Part shown: one piece after another, positions 35,079-45,142 of the stretch | Layout: every line of letters starts with the position of its first letter | Numbering within the stretch: position 1 is the first letter of the stretch | Source of the DNA: Jeotgalibacillus sp. S-D1 | GTDB lineage: Bacteria; Bacillota; Bacilli; Bacillales; Jeotgalibacillaceae | Length of the DNA stretch: 64,000 bases | Assembly (NCBI RefSeq): GCF_004358665.1 | Contig: NZ_SMZR01000001.1 | Coordinates: 1,320,871 to 1,384,870, forward strand | Direction of reading: 5' to 3' | Position numbers and translations under genes: made by a program | Notes under the pieces: generated by a model | Told to the model about the DNA's origin: nothing | The model's input: only the letters and a program-made list of their open reading frames with translations | Database searches by the model: none

Positions 35079-35119
35079 AAAAAGAGGGTGGGACATATTT
35101 GTCCCACCCTCTTTTTACT
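35079..35119. terminator. Terminator joined to repeat R2
   Basis: AAAGAGGGTGGGACA pairs with TGTCCCACCCTCTTT over a four-base loop, with T5 after it and A5 before it. It is probably bidirectional and part of the same mobile-looking intergenic unit as R2. Confidence 0.85.
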
Positions 35120-35203
35120 AAGTTTTTGCCTACATTTCATTAGGACGGGAATAAGTTAATCTTTAAAATTTGACAAAGCACATACAAAAAAAGTGCTTTT
35201 GCT

Positions 35204-36040
35204 TTATGCATAAACAATAATCATTAAGATGACGCCAAGTATTATGCGGTAAATGGCAAACGGTACAAGCTGTACCTTACTGATTAATGCCAGGAAGAAT
35301 CGAATTGAAATCAAAGCAAATAAAAATGCACTAATAAATCCAGCAATAAAAAACGGAAGAGCTTCAGGGGTCATATACTCCCAGTTCTTATACAGAGATA
35401 GTCCGCTTGCTCCCATCATAATGGGTACCGCCATTATAAATGTAAAATCAGCTGATGCCCTGTGACTAATGCCTGCGATCACACCGCCTGAAATGGTTGA
35501 ACCGGAACGGGAGAAACCGGGCCATAAAGCAATGCACTGAAATAATCCCATAATAAGCGCCTGTTTATAGCTCAACTGATCGACTGTATGAGTCACTCTT
35601 TTTTTGTTCATATGTAGCAAGTCTGCTGCGATCATCAAAAAAGAGCCGCCAATTAATCCGATTAGAACTGTCTCAATTGAAAATAAATGTTCATCAATAA
35701 AATCTTCAAATAAAAAACCAAGCACTGTAGCCGGAATCAATCCCACAATGACCATGGGAAGCCTTAACGATTGACCTTCGTTTTGTTTTTTTACGCCCTT
35801 CCGCTCTATTCCGATTAAGCTCCATAATCGATCCCAAAAAACAACTACTACAGCGAGTATGGAACCGAGCTGAACCACAATTTTAAAGGTATTCGCTACA
35901 TCAGGCGAAAATAATTCTTTCGATTTCAGCCAAAGATCATCCACTATAATCATATGGCCTGTTGAAGAAACAGGCGCAAACTCCGTTAACCCTTCCACTA
36001 TGCCGAGTATAATTGCTACAATAACTGCCCACCAGTCCAT
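35204..36040 (-). CDS. uppP: Undecaprenyl-diphosphatase UppP (BacA)
   Basis: Integral membrane phosphatase that recycles undecaprenyl pyrophosphate to the monophosphate carrier for cell-wall synthesis; overproduction gives bacitracin resistance. Motifs GIVEGLTEFAPVSSTGH (first active-site helix) and PGFSRSGSTISGG (second) are intact, within a 278-residue, multi-helix protein. I prefer ATG 36040 (MDWWAVIVAI) over two in-frame starts 6-9 bases earlier because the AGGTG site fits this spacing best. The gene faces dedA. Confidence 0.92.
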   Translation of the reverse strand: MDWWAVIVAIILGIVEGLTEFAPVSSTGHMIIVDDLWLKSKELFSPDVANTFKIVVQLGSILAVVVVFWDRLWSLIGIERKGVKKQNEGQSLRLPMVIVGLIPATVLGFLFEDFIDEHLFSIETVLIGLIGGSFLMIAADLLHMNKKRVTHTVDQLSYKQALIMGLFQCIALWPGFSRSGSTISGGVIAGISHRASADFTFIMAVPIMMGASGLSLYKNWEYMTPEALPFFIAGFISAFLFALISIRFFLALISKVQLVPFAIYRIILGVILMIIVYA

Positions 36041-36205
36041 GTTCATCACCTGTACCTATTTATTTTTTATTACCCCTTAACAGACGTGAATGTTTAAAAA
36101 AAGTAACACGAGCGATGCACTCTTTAAAAAGTTTCTCTACCAGCATATGATTTGCTATGTCCTTACATGCACTTTTAGCTGCAGGCTGGTTCAAAGTGTA
36201 TTAAA

Positions 36206-36264
36206 TGACAAAAAGGATGTTCTCATGAACGTATTCATGAAAACATCCTTTATTTTTTGTGAAT
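36206..36264 (-). terminator. Terminator of azoR
   Basis: AAAGGATGTT and AACATCCTTT form an outer stem enclosing a second TCATGAA/TTCATGA stem. T runs occur on both flanks, with the minus-strand orientation fitting azoR. Confidence 0.8.
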
Positions 36265-36314
36265 TATCATTTTGCTTTTTGAATTAATTATTGAGTGCTT
36301 GATGAAAAGCCTAT

Positions 36315-36956
36315 TTATCGAGCAGTTACGGTAGAAGACAATTCACTCGCTACTCTTGTTACTTCATCAAACCCTGCTTGTTTAATTTGATCTGCACGAT
36401 CAGGGTATTGGTTGTGACCTTCAATAATAACATCAGTTTGCTCAGAGATACCAAAGAATCCAAGTGCATTTTTAACAAAGTTTACACTCATTTCAAGGCC
36501 CTGCATGGCAGGTGCTGAATAATCTCCGCCTCTTGCATTAAGGATAATGGCTTTTTTATCTGTTAATAATCCCTGCGGTCCTTCGTTAGTATACTTGAAT
36601 GTGTCACCTGCACGGAAAAGATAATCAAAATACGTATGCAGTACTGCAGGTACAGTAAAGTTCCACAATGGAAACGCGAACACTACCACATCCGCTGCTT
36701 TAAACCGGTCAAGATGACCATTGGCGATTCTTAAAACCTTATCTTCCGCCGGAGTCAAAGGTTCACTTTGAGCCGATTTAAATTGAGCTGAAAGAAAATC
36801 CTGTCCAATATAAGGGAGATCTTCGTTAAACAATTCAACTGTGTCAAGATTGATTTCTTTATTCTTTTTTATTTCTTCCAAAAATAATTCATACATGTGT
36901 GAAGAAACGGATGCATTCGATGGACGATTATTAGCTTTAACAACTAGTACATTCAT
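36315..36956 (-). CDS. azoR: FMN-dependent NADH-azoreductase
   Basis: A 213-residue flavodoxin-fold enzyme that reduces quinones and azo compounds with two electrons, protecting against electrophiles. The FMN phosphate loop SSHMYELF and VFAFPLWNFTVPAVLHTYFD are diagnostic of the AzoR/AcpD family, with the LNARGGDYS loop near residue 140. AAAGGAG precedes the ATG. An MhqR-like operator lies about 45 bases upstream, matching the known control of B. subtilis azoR2 by MhqR. Confidence 0.93.
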   Translation of the reverse strand: MNVLVVKANNRPSNASVSSHMYELFLEEIKKNKEINLDTVELFNEDLPYIGQDFLSAQFKSAQSEPLTPAEDKVLRIANGHLDRFKAADVVVFAFPLWNFTVPAVLHTYFDYLFRAGDTFKYTNEGPQGLLTDKKAIILNARGGDYSAPAMQGLEMSVNFVKNALGFFGISEQTDVIIEGHNQYPDRADQIKQAGFDEVTRVASELSSTVTAR

Positions 36957-36999
36957 TTTAAAAAAACTCCTTTAAAAGTGGCTTAGATAATCAAGAAAT

Positions 37000-37017
37000 T
37001 ATCTTGAATATGAGATA
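37000..37017. promoter_or_regulatory. MhqR-type operator upstream of azoR
   Basis: TATCTTGAATATGAGATA matches the MhqR box TATCTCGAATTCGAGATA, as I recall it, at 15 of 18 positions. Its arms extend to ATTATCT/AGATAAT. A second overlapping inverted repeat, GATAAT-CAAGAA-ATTATC, lies beside it at 36985-37002. Confidence 0.6.
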
Positions 37018-37061
37018 ATTTTAAAGGGGTTCTTTGTTTATTGCAATAGATCTGCTCATGA

Positions 37062-38477
37062 TTACTGCAAATGCTTGCGTTGCAACGTACGGCCATTGTG
37101 AACAAAACAAACGCTCTTATCATCGATAATCGTTTCAAGATGAACGGTTCTGCCCCATAAGCGGTATACATGTGGAAGCACTCGCTCCAGATAATTAACA
37201 TCCAGCTCTATGCCCTCAAATTTATGCATTAAATAAAGTTCCCCATTCTTTAGATAATCCCCATCTTCGACCACAATATACGGGAACCCGCCATTAACTC
37301 TTGAGGAAACCAACTCGTCTCTTATGCCTTCCCACTGTTTATCCACAATACGGTAATCGCGGCCAGAACGCTGGAATAAAAACATATCTTCCTGTTCAAC
37401 AAATTCCTTTGATAAGTAATTTCGGATAAAGGACTGGTCTGACTCCATTTCCCTGACCTCAAAAATTTTCGATCGCCCGCTGTTTGGTTTTACCCCATTC
37501 CTTATCGCGTCTTCATCAGGATTATTCCAGCGGTCTTCAATATGCTCAAATAATTTGATTCCTAAATAATAGGGATTGATCTGCGTTTTAGATGGCTGGA
37601 CAACATTTGCATTCAAAGTGGCAAATTCAATTGATTCTCCACTTGTTAAATCAAGCTCGCGCATAATTTTTTGGTGCCAGTAAGATGCCCAGCCCTCATT
37701 CATTATTTTCGTTTCCAGCTGAGGCCAAAAATAAAGCATCTCCTCACGCACCATCGTCATAATATCCCGCTGCCACTCCTCCAGTTCACGACTATACTGC
37801 TGGATGAACAGCATGACATCTTTTTCGGGCTCCGGAGGGAATTTCTTTCTGCGCACCCGCGGTATATTCGATGTTTTTGATAACTCAGTCTCCATATTCC
37901 AAATATCATCGTAAGGAGATTTCTTTGTTTGTTTTACTTCAACCTCCCACTCGTCCACTTTCCAATCGAACGATGATCGATTAAATGATGGATCCACATG
38001 TTCTTCAATCGCTAATACAGCATCTAGAAATTCTTCCACTTCATGCTTCCCAATTTCTAATTCATAAGCCCGTATCCTTTCGGCTGTAGCGGTCATGCTG
38101 TTTACCATATCCCTTTTCGTCTGGCTGAAGCGAACATTATTTTTAAAAAAGTCACAATGGGCCAGTACGTGGGCTACAATTAATTTATTTTGGATTAATG
38201 AGTTAGTATCTAATAAAAATGCATAACAGGGATCCGAATTGATCACCAGTTCATAAATCTTACTCAGCCCAAGGTCATATTGAAGCTTCATACGGTGATA
38301 TTGCTTTCCAAAGCTCCAATGAGAAAATCGCGTTGGCATCCCATAAGCTCCAAATGTATATAAAATAGATGCCGGGCAAATTTCATATCTCATTGGAAAG
38401 AAATCAAGCCCAAACCCTTTGGCAACCTCCGTAATCTCATCAATTGCTCTTAATAATTCTTTATCACTCATGTCCAT
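37062..38477 (-). CDS. spoVR: SpoVR family protein
   Basis: A 471-residue protein needed for normal spore cortex formation in B. subtilis (468 residues there). Conserved stretches include [31 protein letters not shown] and [20 protein letters not shown]. The [12 protein letters not shown] motif may bind metal. The ATG at 38477 lies after GGAGGGAAGGGACGTG. The open frame continues further upstream to 38855, but that extension lies antisense to the PepSY gene and has no support. The biochemical role is still unknown. Confidence 0.92.
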   Translation of the reverse strand: MDMSDKELLRAIDEITEVAKGFGLDFFPMRYEICPASILYTFGAYGMPTRFSHWSFGKQYHRMKLQYDLGLSKIYELVINSDPCYAFLLDTNSLIQNKLIVAHVLAHCDFFKNNVRFSQTKRDMVNSMTATAERIRAYELEIGKHEVEEFLDAVLAIEEHVDPSFNRSSFDWKVDEWEVEVKQTKKSPYDDIWNMETELSKTSNIPRVRRKKFPPEPEKDVMLFIQQYSRELEEWQRDIMTMVREEMLYFWPQLETKIMNEGWASYWHQKIMRELDLTSGESIEFATLNANVVQPSKTQINPYYLGIKLFEHIEDRWNNPDEDAIRNGVKPNSGRSKIFEVREMESDQSFIRNYLSKEFVEQEDMFLFQRSGRDYRIVDKQWEGIRDELVSSRVNGGFPYIVVEDGDYLKNGELYLMHKFEGIELDVNYLERVLPHVYRLWGRTVHLETIIDDKSVCFVHNGRTLQRKHLQ

Positions 38478-38643
38478 CACGTCCCTTCCCTCCATAAAAA
38501 TATATGTCGGAATCATAAGATCATGAATACACACCTTTATTTGTTTCTCATTAAATTCTAATGTTCCTATCCTTTTCTTCTCATCTTGACGCGATAAGAT
38601 GAAATCAATAACAAATACAAAACAATTTGAGGAGGAAACAAAA

Positions 38644-39225
38644 ATGAATAAAAAGATTTTGGTTGGAACAATCGCGAGTACAATTATTTTAGGCGGAGCG
38701 TTAGGAGCAGGTGCCATGACTGATAACTTTCGCACAGTAGGAATCAACACGGAGCAAACTGCTGCATCTAACACTTCTACTGAATCAAAAGTAATGACAA
38801 TGGAAGAAGCAAAAAAACTTGCCCTGGCAGAATACAATGGTGTAATTGAGAGCATTGAACTCGATAAGGAATGGAGAAAAGATATTTACGAAATTGAAAT
38901 TAAAGATGGGGTAATGGAATACGATATCGATCTGGATGCTGAAACCGGAGAATTTCTAAAGGTTAAAGAAGAAAAAGATGATGACGGAGATGACGATCGT
39001 TCTGAAGATGCAACAAACGTTAAGGAAGAAGATTTGATTACAGAAGAGAAAGCCATCGAAATTGCCACCAAAGAAGTTCCCGGAACGGTAAACAAGGTGG
39101 AACGTGACCACGATGATAATCGGGTAGAGTATGACATAGAAGTTCAAACTGATAAAGGTGAAACAGATATTGAAATTGATGCTGAAACCGGTGAAATCCT
39201 AAGCATTGATCACGATCGGGATTAA
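38644..39225 (+). CDS. Secreted/membrane-anchored protein with two PepSY domains
   Basis: A 193-residue protein. An N-terminal hydrophobic signal ([21 protein letters not shown]) is followed by two PepSY domains (about residues 53-105 and 127-190), each ending with the DAETGE(F/I)L signature, joined by a very acidic linker rich in aspartate ([11 protein letters not shown]). PepSY proteins are thought to restrain peptidases or bind cations at the cell surface. TTTGAGGAGGAAACAAAA precedes ATG 38644. It is divergent from spoVR and has its own terminator. Confidence 0.85.
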   Translation: MNKKILVGTIASTIILGGALGAGAMTDNFRTVGINTEQTAASNTSTESKVMTMEEAKKLALAEYNGVIESIELDKEWRKDIYEIEIKDGVMEYDIDLDAETGEFLKVKEEKDDDGDDDRSEDATNVKEEDLITEEKAIEIATKEVPGTVNKVERDHDDNRVEYDIEVQTDKGETDIEIDAETGEILSIDHDRD

Positions 39226-39239
39226 TAAAATTTTTACCT

Positions 39240-39269
39240 CACACGCTTTTTCGAAAGCGTGTTTTTTTA
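39240..39269 (+). terminator. Terminator of the PepSY gene
   Basis: ACACGCTTT and AAAGCGTGT around a TTCG tetraloop-like turn, with T7. Confidence 0.9.
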
Positions 39270-39416
39270 TGTTTTCGTAATGATCATTTTACTTTTTCCA
39301 AATTGTAAAAAGATGATCCAATGCCCCCATTTTTTCACTCATTTTTCCTAGAACGAAATATGGATTTTCGGCACATACTATTTATAACCTCTTTGAAAGG
39401 AGGATGTACAACATTT

Positions 39417-39653
39417 ATGAACAATGATTACGATCGTACCCTGCTTTATCTTTACCGCCACTCCTGGGATGATATGCTGATACTAATGGTACGGACAAAA
39501 GATGATCTCCTTTCCAAAAAAATTAAATCGCTGCTAAAAGGAATTCATTATCCACAAGCACGAGAAACGACTGCCTATGATTACGCTGAATTATTTCGTT
39601 ATTCAGAACACTGCGCTTCCATGTTCCGGTCAAAAGGTGCAAAAATACTGTAA
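39417..39653 (+). CDS. yhdB: YhdB-like protein
   Basis: A 78-residue soluble, helix-rich protein starting MNNDYDRTLLYLYRHSWDDM, followed by RTKDDLLSKKIKSLLKG and YSEHCASMFR. Size and position next to yhcZ and spoVR recall B. subtilis YhdB, of unknown function. GGAGG lies 13 bases before ATG 39417, a rather long gap; a short out-of-frame ATG occurs between. The assignment is tentative. Confidence 0.6.
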   Translation: MNNDYDRTLLYLYRHSWDDMLILMVRTKDDLLSKKIKSLLKGIHYPQARETTAYDYAELFRYSEHCASMFRSKGAKIL

Positions 39654-39718
39654 GGAATCGATCTTCCATCCATTAACAAGATGATTGTTTTATGAATGGA
39701 AGATTTTTCATTATGTCC

Positions 39719-40366
39719 TTAATCGTTATGTGTAGCCAGACCATGCTTAACGGCATAAAGAGCGGCTTGGGTACGGTCTGAAACTTCCAGCTTAGTGAAT
39801 ACATTTGAGATATGTGTTTTTACTGTTTTTTCTGTTATATAAAGGGCACTGGCAATTTCCTTATTGCTTTTTCCTTTTGTAAGTTCAAGTAAAACATCCT
39901 TCTCCCGCCGCGTAAGCTTGTGAACCTCATGAGGTGAAGGGTCACTTTTATTAATACGGGCCAATAAATGATTTGTTGCTTTTGGATGCAATGTATTTTC
40001 ACCGTTAACCAGCTTTCTGATTGATGCTACCAGTTCGTCCGGTTCGATATCTTTTAATTGATAACCAGCTGCCCCGGCTTCTATCGCAGGAATCACATGA
40101 TCCTGATCAGAAAAACTTGTGAGCATCATGATTTCAGTTTTTGGAAAGCATTGTTTGATTTCACGGGTGGCCTGAATTCCATCCATCTCCGGCATAACCA
40201 AATCCATCAGTACAATATCGGGATGGAGCTCCTTGACCAGCTGAACTGCTTCACGCCCATTTTTAGCTTCCCCAACAATTTCAATATCTTTTTGTGTTTT
40301 CAAAAAAAAGACAAGCCCTCTTCTTACTACATGGTGGTCATCTGCAATTAATAATCTGATGCTCAT
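39719..40366 (-). CDS. yhcZ: NarL/LuxR-family response regulator YhcZ
   Basis: A 215-residue two-component response regulator. The receiver domain (about 1-118) has the phosphoacceptor aspartate in DIVLMDLVMPEMDG and acidic DDH at 9-11. The LuxR HTH (about 148-210) contains LTRREKDVLLELTKGKSNKE and TVKTHISNVFTKLEV. GGGGGAGATGA precedes the ATG. It lies 11 bases downstream of its histidine kinase. Targets are unknown. Confidence 0.92.
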   Translation of the reverse strand: MSIRLLIADDHHVVRRGLVFFLKTQKDIEIVGEAKNGREAVQLVKELHPDIVLMDLVMPEMDGIQATREIKQCFPKTEIMMLTSFSDQDHVIPAIEAGAAGYQLKDIEPDELVASIRKLVNGENTLHPKATNHLLARINKSDPSPHEVHKLTRREKDVLLELTKGKSNKEIASALYITEKTVKTHISNVFTKLEVSDRTQAALYAVKHGLATHND

Positions 40367-40377
40367 TCATCTCCCCC

Positions 40378-41487
40378 CTAATATGGTAAAGAAACCCGGA
40401 TCGCGGTTCCTTTTCCCGGCGCGCTGTCAACTTCAAAAGAACCCCCAAGCATCCGTGTGCGTTCCTGCATGCTGGTCATACCCACCGACGGGAGCGATCG
40501 AATATGCTCGGCATGAAATCCGCATCCTTTATCTTCTATCTTCAGTATAATTTCATTGGACAGTGCTTCTATAACGATCGACACTTTGTCGGTATTGGCA
40601 TGTCTTTTGCAATTCGTTAACGCTTCCTGTGTAATGCGAAAAATTGATTCCTCTACCTTGGAAGGAAGGGACAGCACACCTTTTATATCTGTTGTTACTT
40701 CTAAGCCTAACACATCTCCATAACCCTTCACTGCTTCAATAATTCCCCCTTCCAGCCCTCGGGGACGCAGCTGCCAAATAAGCGCTCTCATTTCAGTCAG
40801 AGCTTCCTGAGCAAGGGATTGCAAACCAACGAATGTTTCTTTTACTTCCTCCTCGCCGGTCATTTCGACCCCTCCGCGTGCAGTGAGCGTCATGGAAAAC
40901 AGCAGTTGATTCACAGAGTCATGCAAATCTCTGGCTAATCGGTTCCGTTCCTGCATTAAAGCAATTTCCTGTTCTTTTTTTGTTAATTGAATTCGTTTAA
41001 TGGCCGATCCGATCTGAAATGCTGCGGACTCCAAAAGGGCAAGCTCATGCTCTTCAAATTCACTTCTGCCCGGCGTTGCCACATTAAGCAGGCCGAACCG
41101 CTCAGCCCCCGACTGCAGAGGAACAGTTGCATGATGCGTAATTCCTCCAGTCCCTTTCCGCTTGGTATCGATAGCATCTACAATCCGTTTACATTCTATA
41201 ATATTAGATGCTTTTTTTAGGGCACCCTTTTTAAATCGATTTACACACCAGCATCCTCCTGCTTTCATAAAATGGCAGTTTTCCTCTACAAGTGCGTCAG
41301 GCAGGTCATTGTGTGCAAGTAAAGTGTGCCTGCCGTTGTCTTCAATGAAAAAAATCCATCCAGCTTGAAACGCTGTTCCAGCCAAAAATTTTTCCAGGGC
41401 GCCCTGCAGCATGGGTTCCAATTCTGTTTCTTCATTCAGCAATTCGGCAATTTCTTTTAAAATGATAACATCCGACGGGTCCTTCAA
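40378..41487 (-). CDS. yhcY: GAF-domain sensor histidine kinase YhcY
   Basis: A 369-residue soluble kinase with no membrane helix. It has a GAF sensor domain (about 20-160), a HisKA_3 dimerisation domain with the phospho-histidine in RLARDLHDSVNQLL, and an ATPase domain with an N-box near ITQEALTNCKRHA and a G-box DKGCGF. A GAF cysteine cluster (GGCWCVNRF) may sense redox state or a ligand; this is inferred. TTG 41487 follows GGGGTGG and aligns with YhcY of B. subtilis; an ATG further upstream would add 17 residues. Confidence 0.88.
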   Translation of the reverse strand: MKDPSDVIILKEIAELLNEETELEPMLQGALEKFLAGTAFQAGWIFFIEDNGRHTLLAHNDLPDALVEENCHFMKAGGCWCVNRFKKGALKKASNIIECKRIVDAIDTKRKGTGGITHHATVPLQSGAERFGLLNVATPGRSEFEEHELALLESAAFQIGSAIKRIQLTKKEQEIALMQERNRLARDLHDSVNQLLFSMTLTARGGVEMTGEEEVKETFVGLQSLAQEALTEMRALIWQLRPRGLEGGIIEAVKGYGDVLGLEVTTDIKGVLSLPSKVEESIFRITQEALTNCKRHANTDKVSIVIEALSNEIILKIEDKGCGFHAEHIRSLPSVGMTSMQERTRMLGGSFEVDSAPGKGTAIRVSLPY

Positions 41488-41587
41488 ATTACCACCCCTA
41501 TTCCTTTTTAGTATATCCATCAACACCCAAAATTGCATTCCCCTATTGTCTGAAGGAAGACTACGACTTATGAATGAAAAAAGATCT

Positions 41588-41625
41588 TAAAAAAATACAG
41601 CCCCCGCATTTGGGAGCTGTATGTT
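41588..41625 (-). terminator. pgcA terminator
   Basis: ATACAGCTCCC and GGGGGCTGTAT stem on the minus strand followed by T7, next to the pgcA stop. Confidence 0.85.
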
Positions 41626-41635
41626 ACGTTTTTAG

Positions 41636-43366
41636 CTACATTACTGACTTAACCTTGTCCATAAAGGCTTCTTTGATGCTCGTAAGTTTGTCTTTGCTGT
41701 CCTCAAGACTTTGTCCGACAACACTGAAATAAAACTTCACTTTAGGCTCAGTTCCGCTAGGACGCACGCACACCCATGAACCATCTTCTAAAAAGTACTT
41801 TAATACATTGGAAGGAGGAAGCAGGATATCTTCTTCTGTTCCTTGTGATGTAAGTAAGCGCTTTGAAGTGCCGTAGTCTTCTTGCGAATGAACAGCCAGT
41901 CCGGCAACTTCACGAATTGGATGCTCCCGGAAAGCAGTTAGAATGGACTGAATTTTATCTGCCCCATCTTTTCCTTTTAGCGTAAGGGATTCGAGTCCTT
42001 CACGGTAATACCCATGCTGCTCAAAAAGAGACAGAAGGACTTCATACATCGTATTCCCCTGCTGCTTATGGAAAGCAGCTGCTTCGACTGCTACCAGAGC
42101 CGCCTGAACAGCATCTTTGTCGCGTGCAAAATCTTTGACTAAATAGCCGTAGCTCTCTTCATAGCCAAATAGGAAAGTATGTTCTCCCGTTGCTTCATAA
42201 TGTTTAATTTTTTCCCCGATAAACTTAAATCCGGTTAAGACATCTTCCGTCGATGCGCCATAATGCTCTGCTATTTTACGGCCAATTTCAGATGTGACGA
42301 TTGTTTTAAAAACGCGTCCGTTTTCAGGCAATGTGCCTTTGTCTTTTTTTCTGCCAAGCAGGTAGTCAAGAAGAAGCGCACCAGTTTGATTTCCGGTAAG
42401 CAAAACATATTCCCCATCCGGGCCTTTAACGGCCAACCCAAGACGGTCGCCGTCCGGATCTGCTGTAATGAGAAGGTCTGCACCGATTTTTTTGCCATCC
42501 CGGATTGCATATTCAAATGCACCAGGTTCTTCGGGATTTGGTGATGCTACAGTCGGAAATTCAGAATCCGGCTGTTCCTGTTCTTTTACTATGTGAATAT
42601 TTTCATACCCAAGTGCTTTTAGTCCACGCTGCACCATTTCATTTGAAGCACCATGCAGCGGAGAAAATACCACTTTAAGATCTGTTTCTTTCGCAAGCTG
42701 AGGTTTTTCCGAAACTGTAATCAGATGCTCAACATAAGAGTCATCTACTTCATGGGAAATCATTTTGATTAGCCCTGATTCTTTAAATTCTTCAATCGAA
42801 CCCACCTGAATATCCAGCTCATTTGTAATGGCATTGATTTCTTCAATGACGGCATCTGCATCAGCTAAGTTAAGCTGTGCACCATCTTCCCCGTATACTT
42901 TAAAACCGTTATATTCAGGGGGATTATGACTGGCTGTAATCATGCCACCCATAAAAGTATGTAATGAACGAACGGCAAATGAAAGCTCAGGTGTGGATCG
43001 CAGCGATTCAAAGACATACGTTTGTATGCCGTGAGAAGCTAGTGTACGTGCAATTTCAATCGAGAATTCAGGCGATTTTCTTCTGCAGTCATAGGCTAAT
43101 ACAACACCTCTGGATTTCGCTTCGTCTCCGCGGTTAGAAATATAGCGTGCCAATCCTTCAGCCGCTTTGCGAACAGTATACACATTCATGCGGTTTGTGC
43201 CCGCCCCGATTTCCCCGCGCATGCCTCCGGTGCCAAATTCCAGGTTTTTGTAAAATGCATCTTCTTTCCCTTTTTCATTGTCCTTCATCTGTTGCAGTTC
43301 TGAATAGACTTCTTCATCCAATTGATCAAATGAAAACCATTTATCATAGGATACTTGATAGCTCAT
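41636..43366 (-). CDS. pgcA: Phospho-sugar mutase PgcA (alpha-phosphoglucomutase)
   Basis: A 576-residue enzyme that interconverts glucose-6-P and glucose-1-P, feeding UDP-glucose for teichoic acid and glycolipid anchors. The phosphoserine loop is [13 protein letters not shown], the metal site is DPDGDRLG, the sugar-specificity loop is GYEESYG, and the C-terminal phosphate-binding loop is [25 protein letters not shown] precedes ATG 43366; the longer open frame adds 14 unsupported residues. Its neighbour yhcY-yhcZ is also adjacent in B. subtilis (yhxB). Confidence 0.94.
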   Translation of the reverse strand: MSYQVSYDKWFSFDQLDEEVYSELQQMKDNEKGKEDAFYKNLEFGTGGMRGEIGAGTNRMNVYTVRKAAEGLARYISNRGDEAKSRGVVLAYDCRRKSPEFSIEIARTLASHGIQTYVFESLRSTPELSFAVRSLHTFMGGMITASHNPPEYNGFKVYGEDGAQLNLADADAVIEEINAITNELDIQVGSIEEFKESGLIKMISHEVDDSYVEHLITVSEKPQLAKETDLKVVFSPLHGASNEMVQRGLKALGYENIHIVKEQEQPDSEFPTVASPNPEEPGAFEYAIRDGKKIGADLLITADPDGDRLGLAVKGPDGEYVLLTGNQTGALLLDYLLGRKKDKGTLPENGRVFKTIVTSEIGRKIAEHYGASTEDVLTGFKFIGEKIKHYEATGEHTFLFGYEESYGYLVKDFARDKDAVQAALVAVEAAAFHKQQGNTMYEVLLSLFEQHGYYREGLESLTLKGKDGADKIQSILTAFREHPIREVAGLAVHSQEDYGTSKRLLTSQGTEEDILLPPSNVLKYFLEDGSWVCVRPSGTEPKVKFYFSVVGQSLEDSKDKLTSIKEAFMDKVKSVM

Positions 43367-43451
43367 ACTGTTCCCTCCCAAGGTTTCAACTAAGGACATG
43401 CCTTGCAATCTATTGTATCATGTTCCGAATTACTAGAGTTGGTTAATTATG

Positions 43452-43493
43452 CAAAAAAGACCTCAAAAGGCGGTTTCCCTTTTGAGGCTTTGT
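43452..43493 (-). terminator. yhcX terminator
   Basis: CCTCAAAAGG and CCTTTTGAGG around a short loop, followed on the minus strand by TCTTTTTT. Confidence 0.85.
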
Positions 43494-43497
43494 CCAT

Positions 43498-45039
43498 TTA
43501 TTTTTTATAGTTAATATTATAGATATCGTGTCTGCGGTCTTTAAGCTGGCGGACAGTTCCTCCCTGACGCTGGCGGCGAAGAATTTCCAGGTCAACGTCC
43601 CCTATCATAACCATTTCAAGGTTCGGATCTGTTTCACCGACAATGCCGTCGCGGGCGAATTCAAAATCAGACGGTGCAAATATCCCGGACTGGGCATATT
43701 GGATGTCCATGTTTTCTGTTTCAGGAAGATTGCCAACTGTTCCTGAAATAACCGTATAAATTTGATTTTCCACTGCCCGGGCCTGAGAACAGTATCGGAC
43801 ACGCAGATAGCCCTGGCGATCCTCTGTACAGAACGGAGTAAAAATGATTTTAGCGCCCATGTCTGTTGCAAGGCGTGCAAGTTCAGGAAACTCAATATCA
43901 TAGCAAATCTGAATGGCAATTTTTCCGCAATCCGTATCAAAAACGCGTACGGTATCGCCTGCACTGATTCCCCACCATTTACGCTCGTTTGGCGTAATAT
44001 GAAGCTTATATTGCTTTTCGATCGTGCCATCTCTTCGGAATAAATAAGCGATATTATAGATTTGATCGTCATCTTCTTTTACGAAGTGAGAACCCCCGAT
44101 AATATTGACATTGTAACGGACAGCAAGATCGGTGAAAAGCTCAATATAGTCCTCTGTATAATTCGTCAGCTTGCGTACCGCCATACTTGGAGATTTCTCA
44201 TTTAAAAAGGACATTAACTGCGTGGTGAAAATCTCCGGGAACACAACAAAGTCTGAATGCGCATCGGAAGCCACGTCTGTAAAATATTCTACCTGATTGG
44301 CGAAGTCTGTGAACGAATCAATTTGGCGCATCATGTATTGAACCACACATATTCGGACTGGATGGCTGGTTTTAAAATGTCTTTTTGATTTAGGTCGGTA
44401 ATCCACATTGTTCCATTCCATCAGCGTTGCATATTTGTTCGACTGCTTATCATCCGGCAGATAATTTGGATTAATACGCATCAATGTAAATCCGTTCAGC
44501 AGCTGAAAAGATAATACAGGATCATAGACACGGTGCATCTGAACAGCATCTACATATTCCCTTGGAGACATTTCTTCCGAGTATTTATGATAATTGGGAA
44601 TTCGTCCCCCGATAATAATGCTTTTTAAATTGTATTCTCTTGCAAGATCTCTTCTCGCTTCATATAAACGGTGCCCAACCTTCATGCGGCGGTATTCTGG
44701 ATGTACCATAACCTCTATACCGTACAGGTTATAACCATCAGGATTATGATTAGTAATATATCCTTCATCGGTTACGTCATCCCATGTATGGCGGTCATCG
44801 TATTCATCGAAATTGATAATTAAGCCGGAGCATGAACCAATGATCTCCCCGTCCAGCTCAGCTACAAGCTGCCCATCAGGGAAAATATCTAAATGACTTT
44901 CCAGCTGTTCCACTTTCCATGGCTCCATTCCTGGAAAGCACATGCGCTGCATAGCAATAATCTTTTCTATATCAGGATGAATCATTCTTCTGATGATCAT
45001 CTTTTTCTCAAATTGAGACAAATCTAATTTCTCTGACAT
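43498..45039 (-). CDS. yhcX: GNAT acetyltransferase - nitrilase fusion protein YhcX
   Basis: A 513-residue two-domain protein, the same length as B. subtilis YhcX. The N-terminal GNAT domain (about 15-215) has the acetyl-CoA loop YRRMKVGHRLYEA. The C-terminal carbon-nitrogen hydrolase (about 230-500) has the catalytic glutamate in VFPEIFT, lysine in KLHITPNERKWWG and cysteine in IQICYDIEFPELA. The substrate is unknown; the fusion suggests coupled acyl transfer and amide hydrolysis. The ATG at 45039 follows AAGGAGTGG. Confidence 0.9.
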   Translation of the reverse strand: MSEKLDLSQFEKKMIIRRMIHPDIEKIIAMQRMCFPGMEPWKVEQLESHLDIFPDGQLVAELDGEIIGSCSGLIINFDEYDDRHTWDDVTDEGYITNHNPDGYNLYGIEVMVHPEYRRMKVGHRLYEARRDLAREYNLKSIIIGGRIPNYHKYSEEMSPREYVDAVQMHRVYDPVLSFQLLNGFTLMRINPNYLPDDKQSNKYATLMEWNNVDYRPKSKRHFKTSHPVRICVVQYMMRQIDSFTDFANQVEYFTDVASDAHSDFVVFPEIFTTQLMSFLNEKSPSMAVRKLTNYTEDYIELFTDLAVRYNVNIIGGSHFVKEDDDQIYNIAYLFRRDGTIEKQYKLHITPNERKWWGISAGDTVRVFDTDCGKIAIQICYDIEFPELARLATDMGAKIIFTPFCTEDRQGYLRVRYCSQARAVENQIYTVISGTVGNLPETENMDIQYAQSGIFAPSDFEFARDGIVGETDPNLEMVMIGDVDLEILRRQRQGGTVRQLKDRRHDIYNINYKK

Positions 45040-45142
45040 CTGACTTTTCCACTCCTTCACAACGGTATATATCCCCGTATCCCCAAAGATATAAACCAAT
45101 TACAGCCTTCTAATAGTATATCTCCTAAAAGAGGGTTTTAAA

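Noticed and set aside
38478..38855. N-terminal extension of SpoVR to 597 residues
   Set aside because: It lies antisense to the start and first third of the PepSY gene, is absent from family members and has no ribosome site at its start.
43605..44072. 155-codon frame on the yhcX strand in another frame
   Set aside because: Overlaps the nitrilase catalytic motifs of yhcX completely; no independent start signal.
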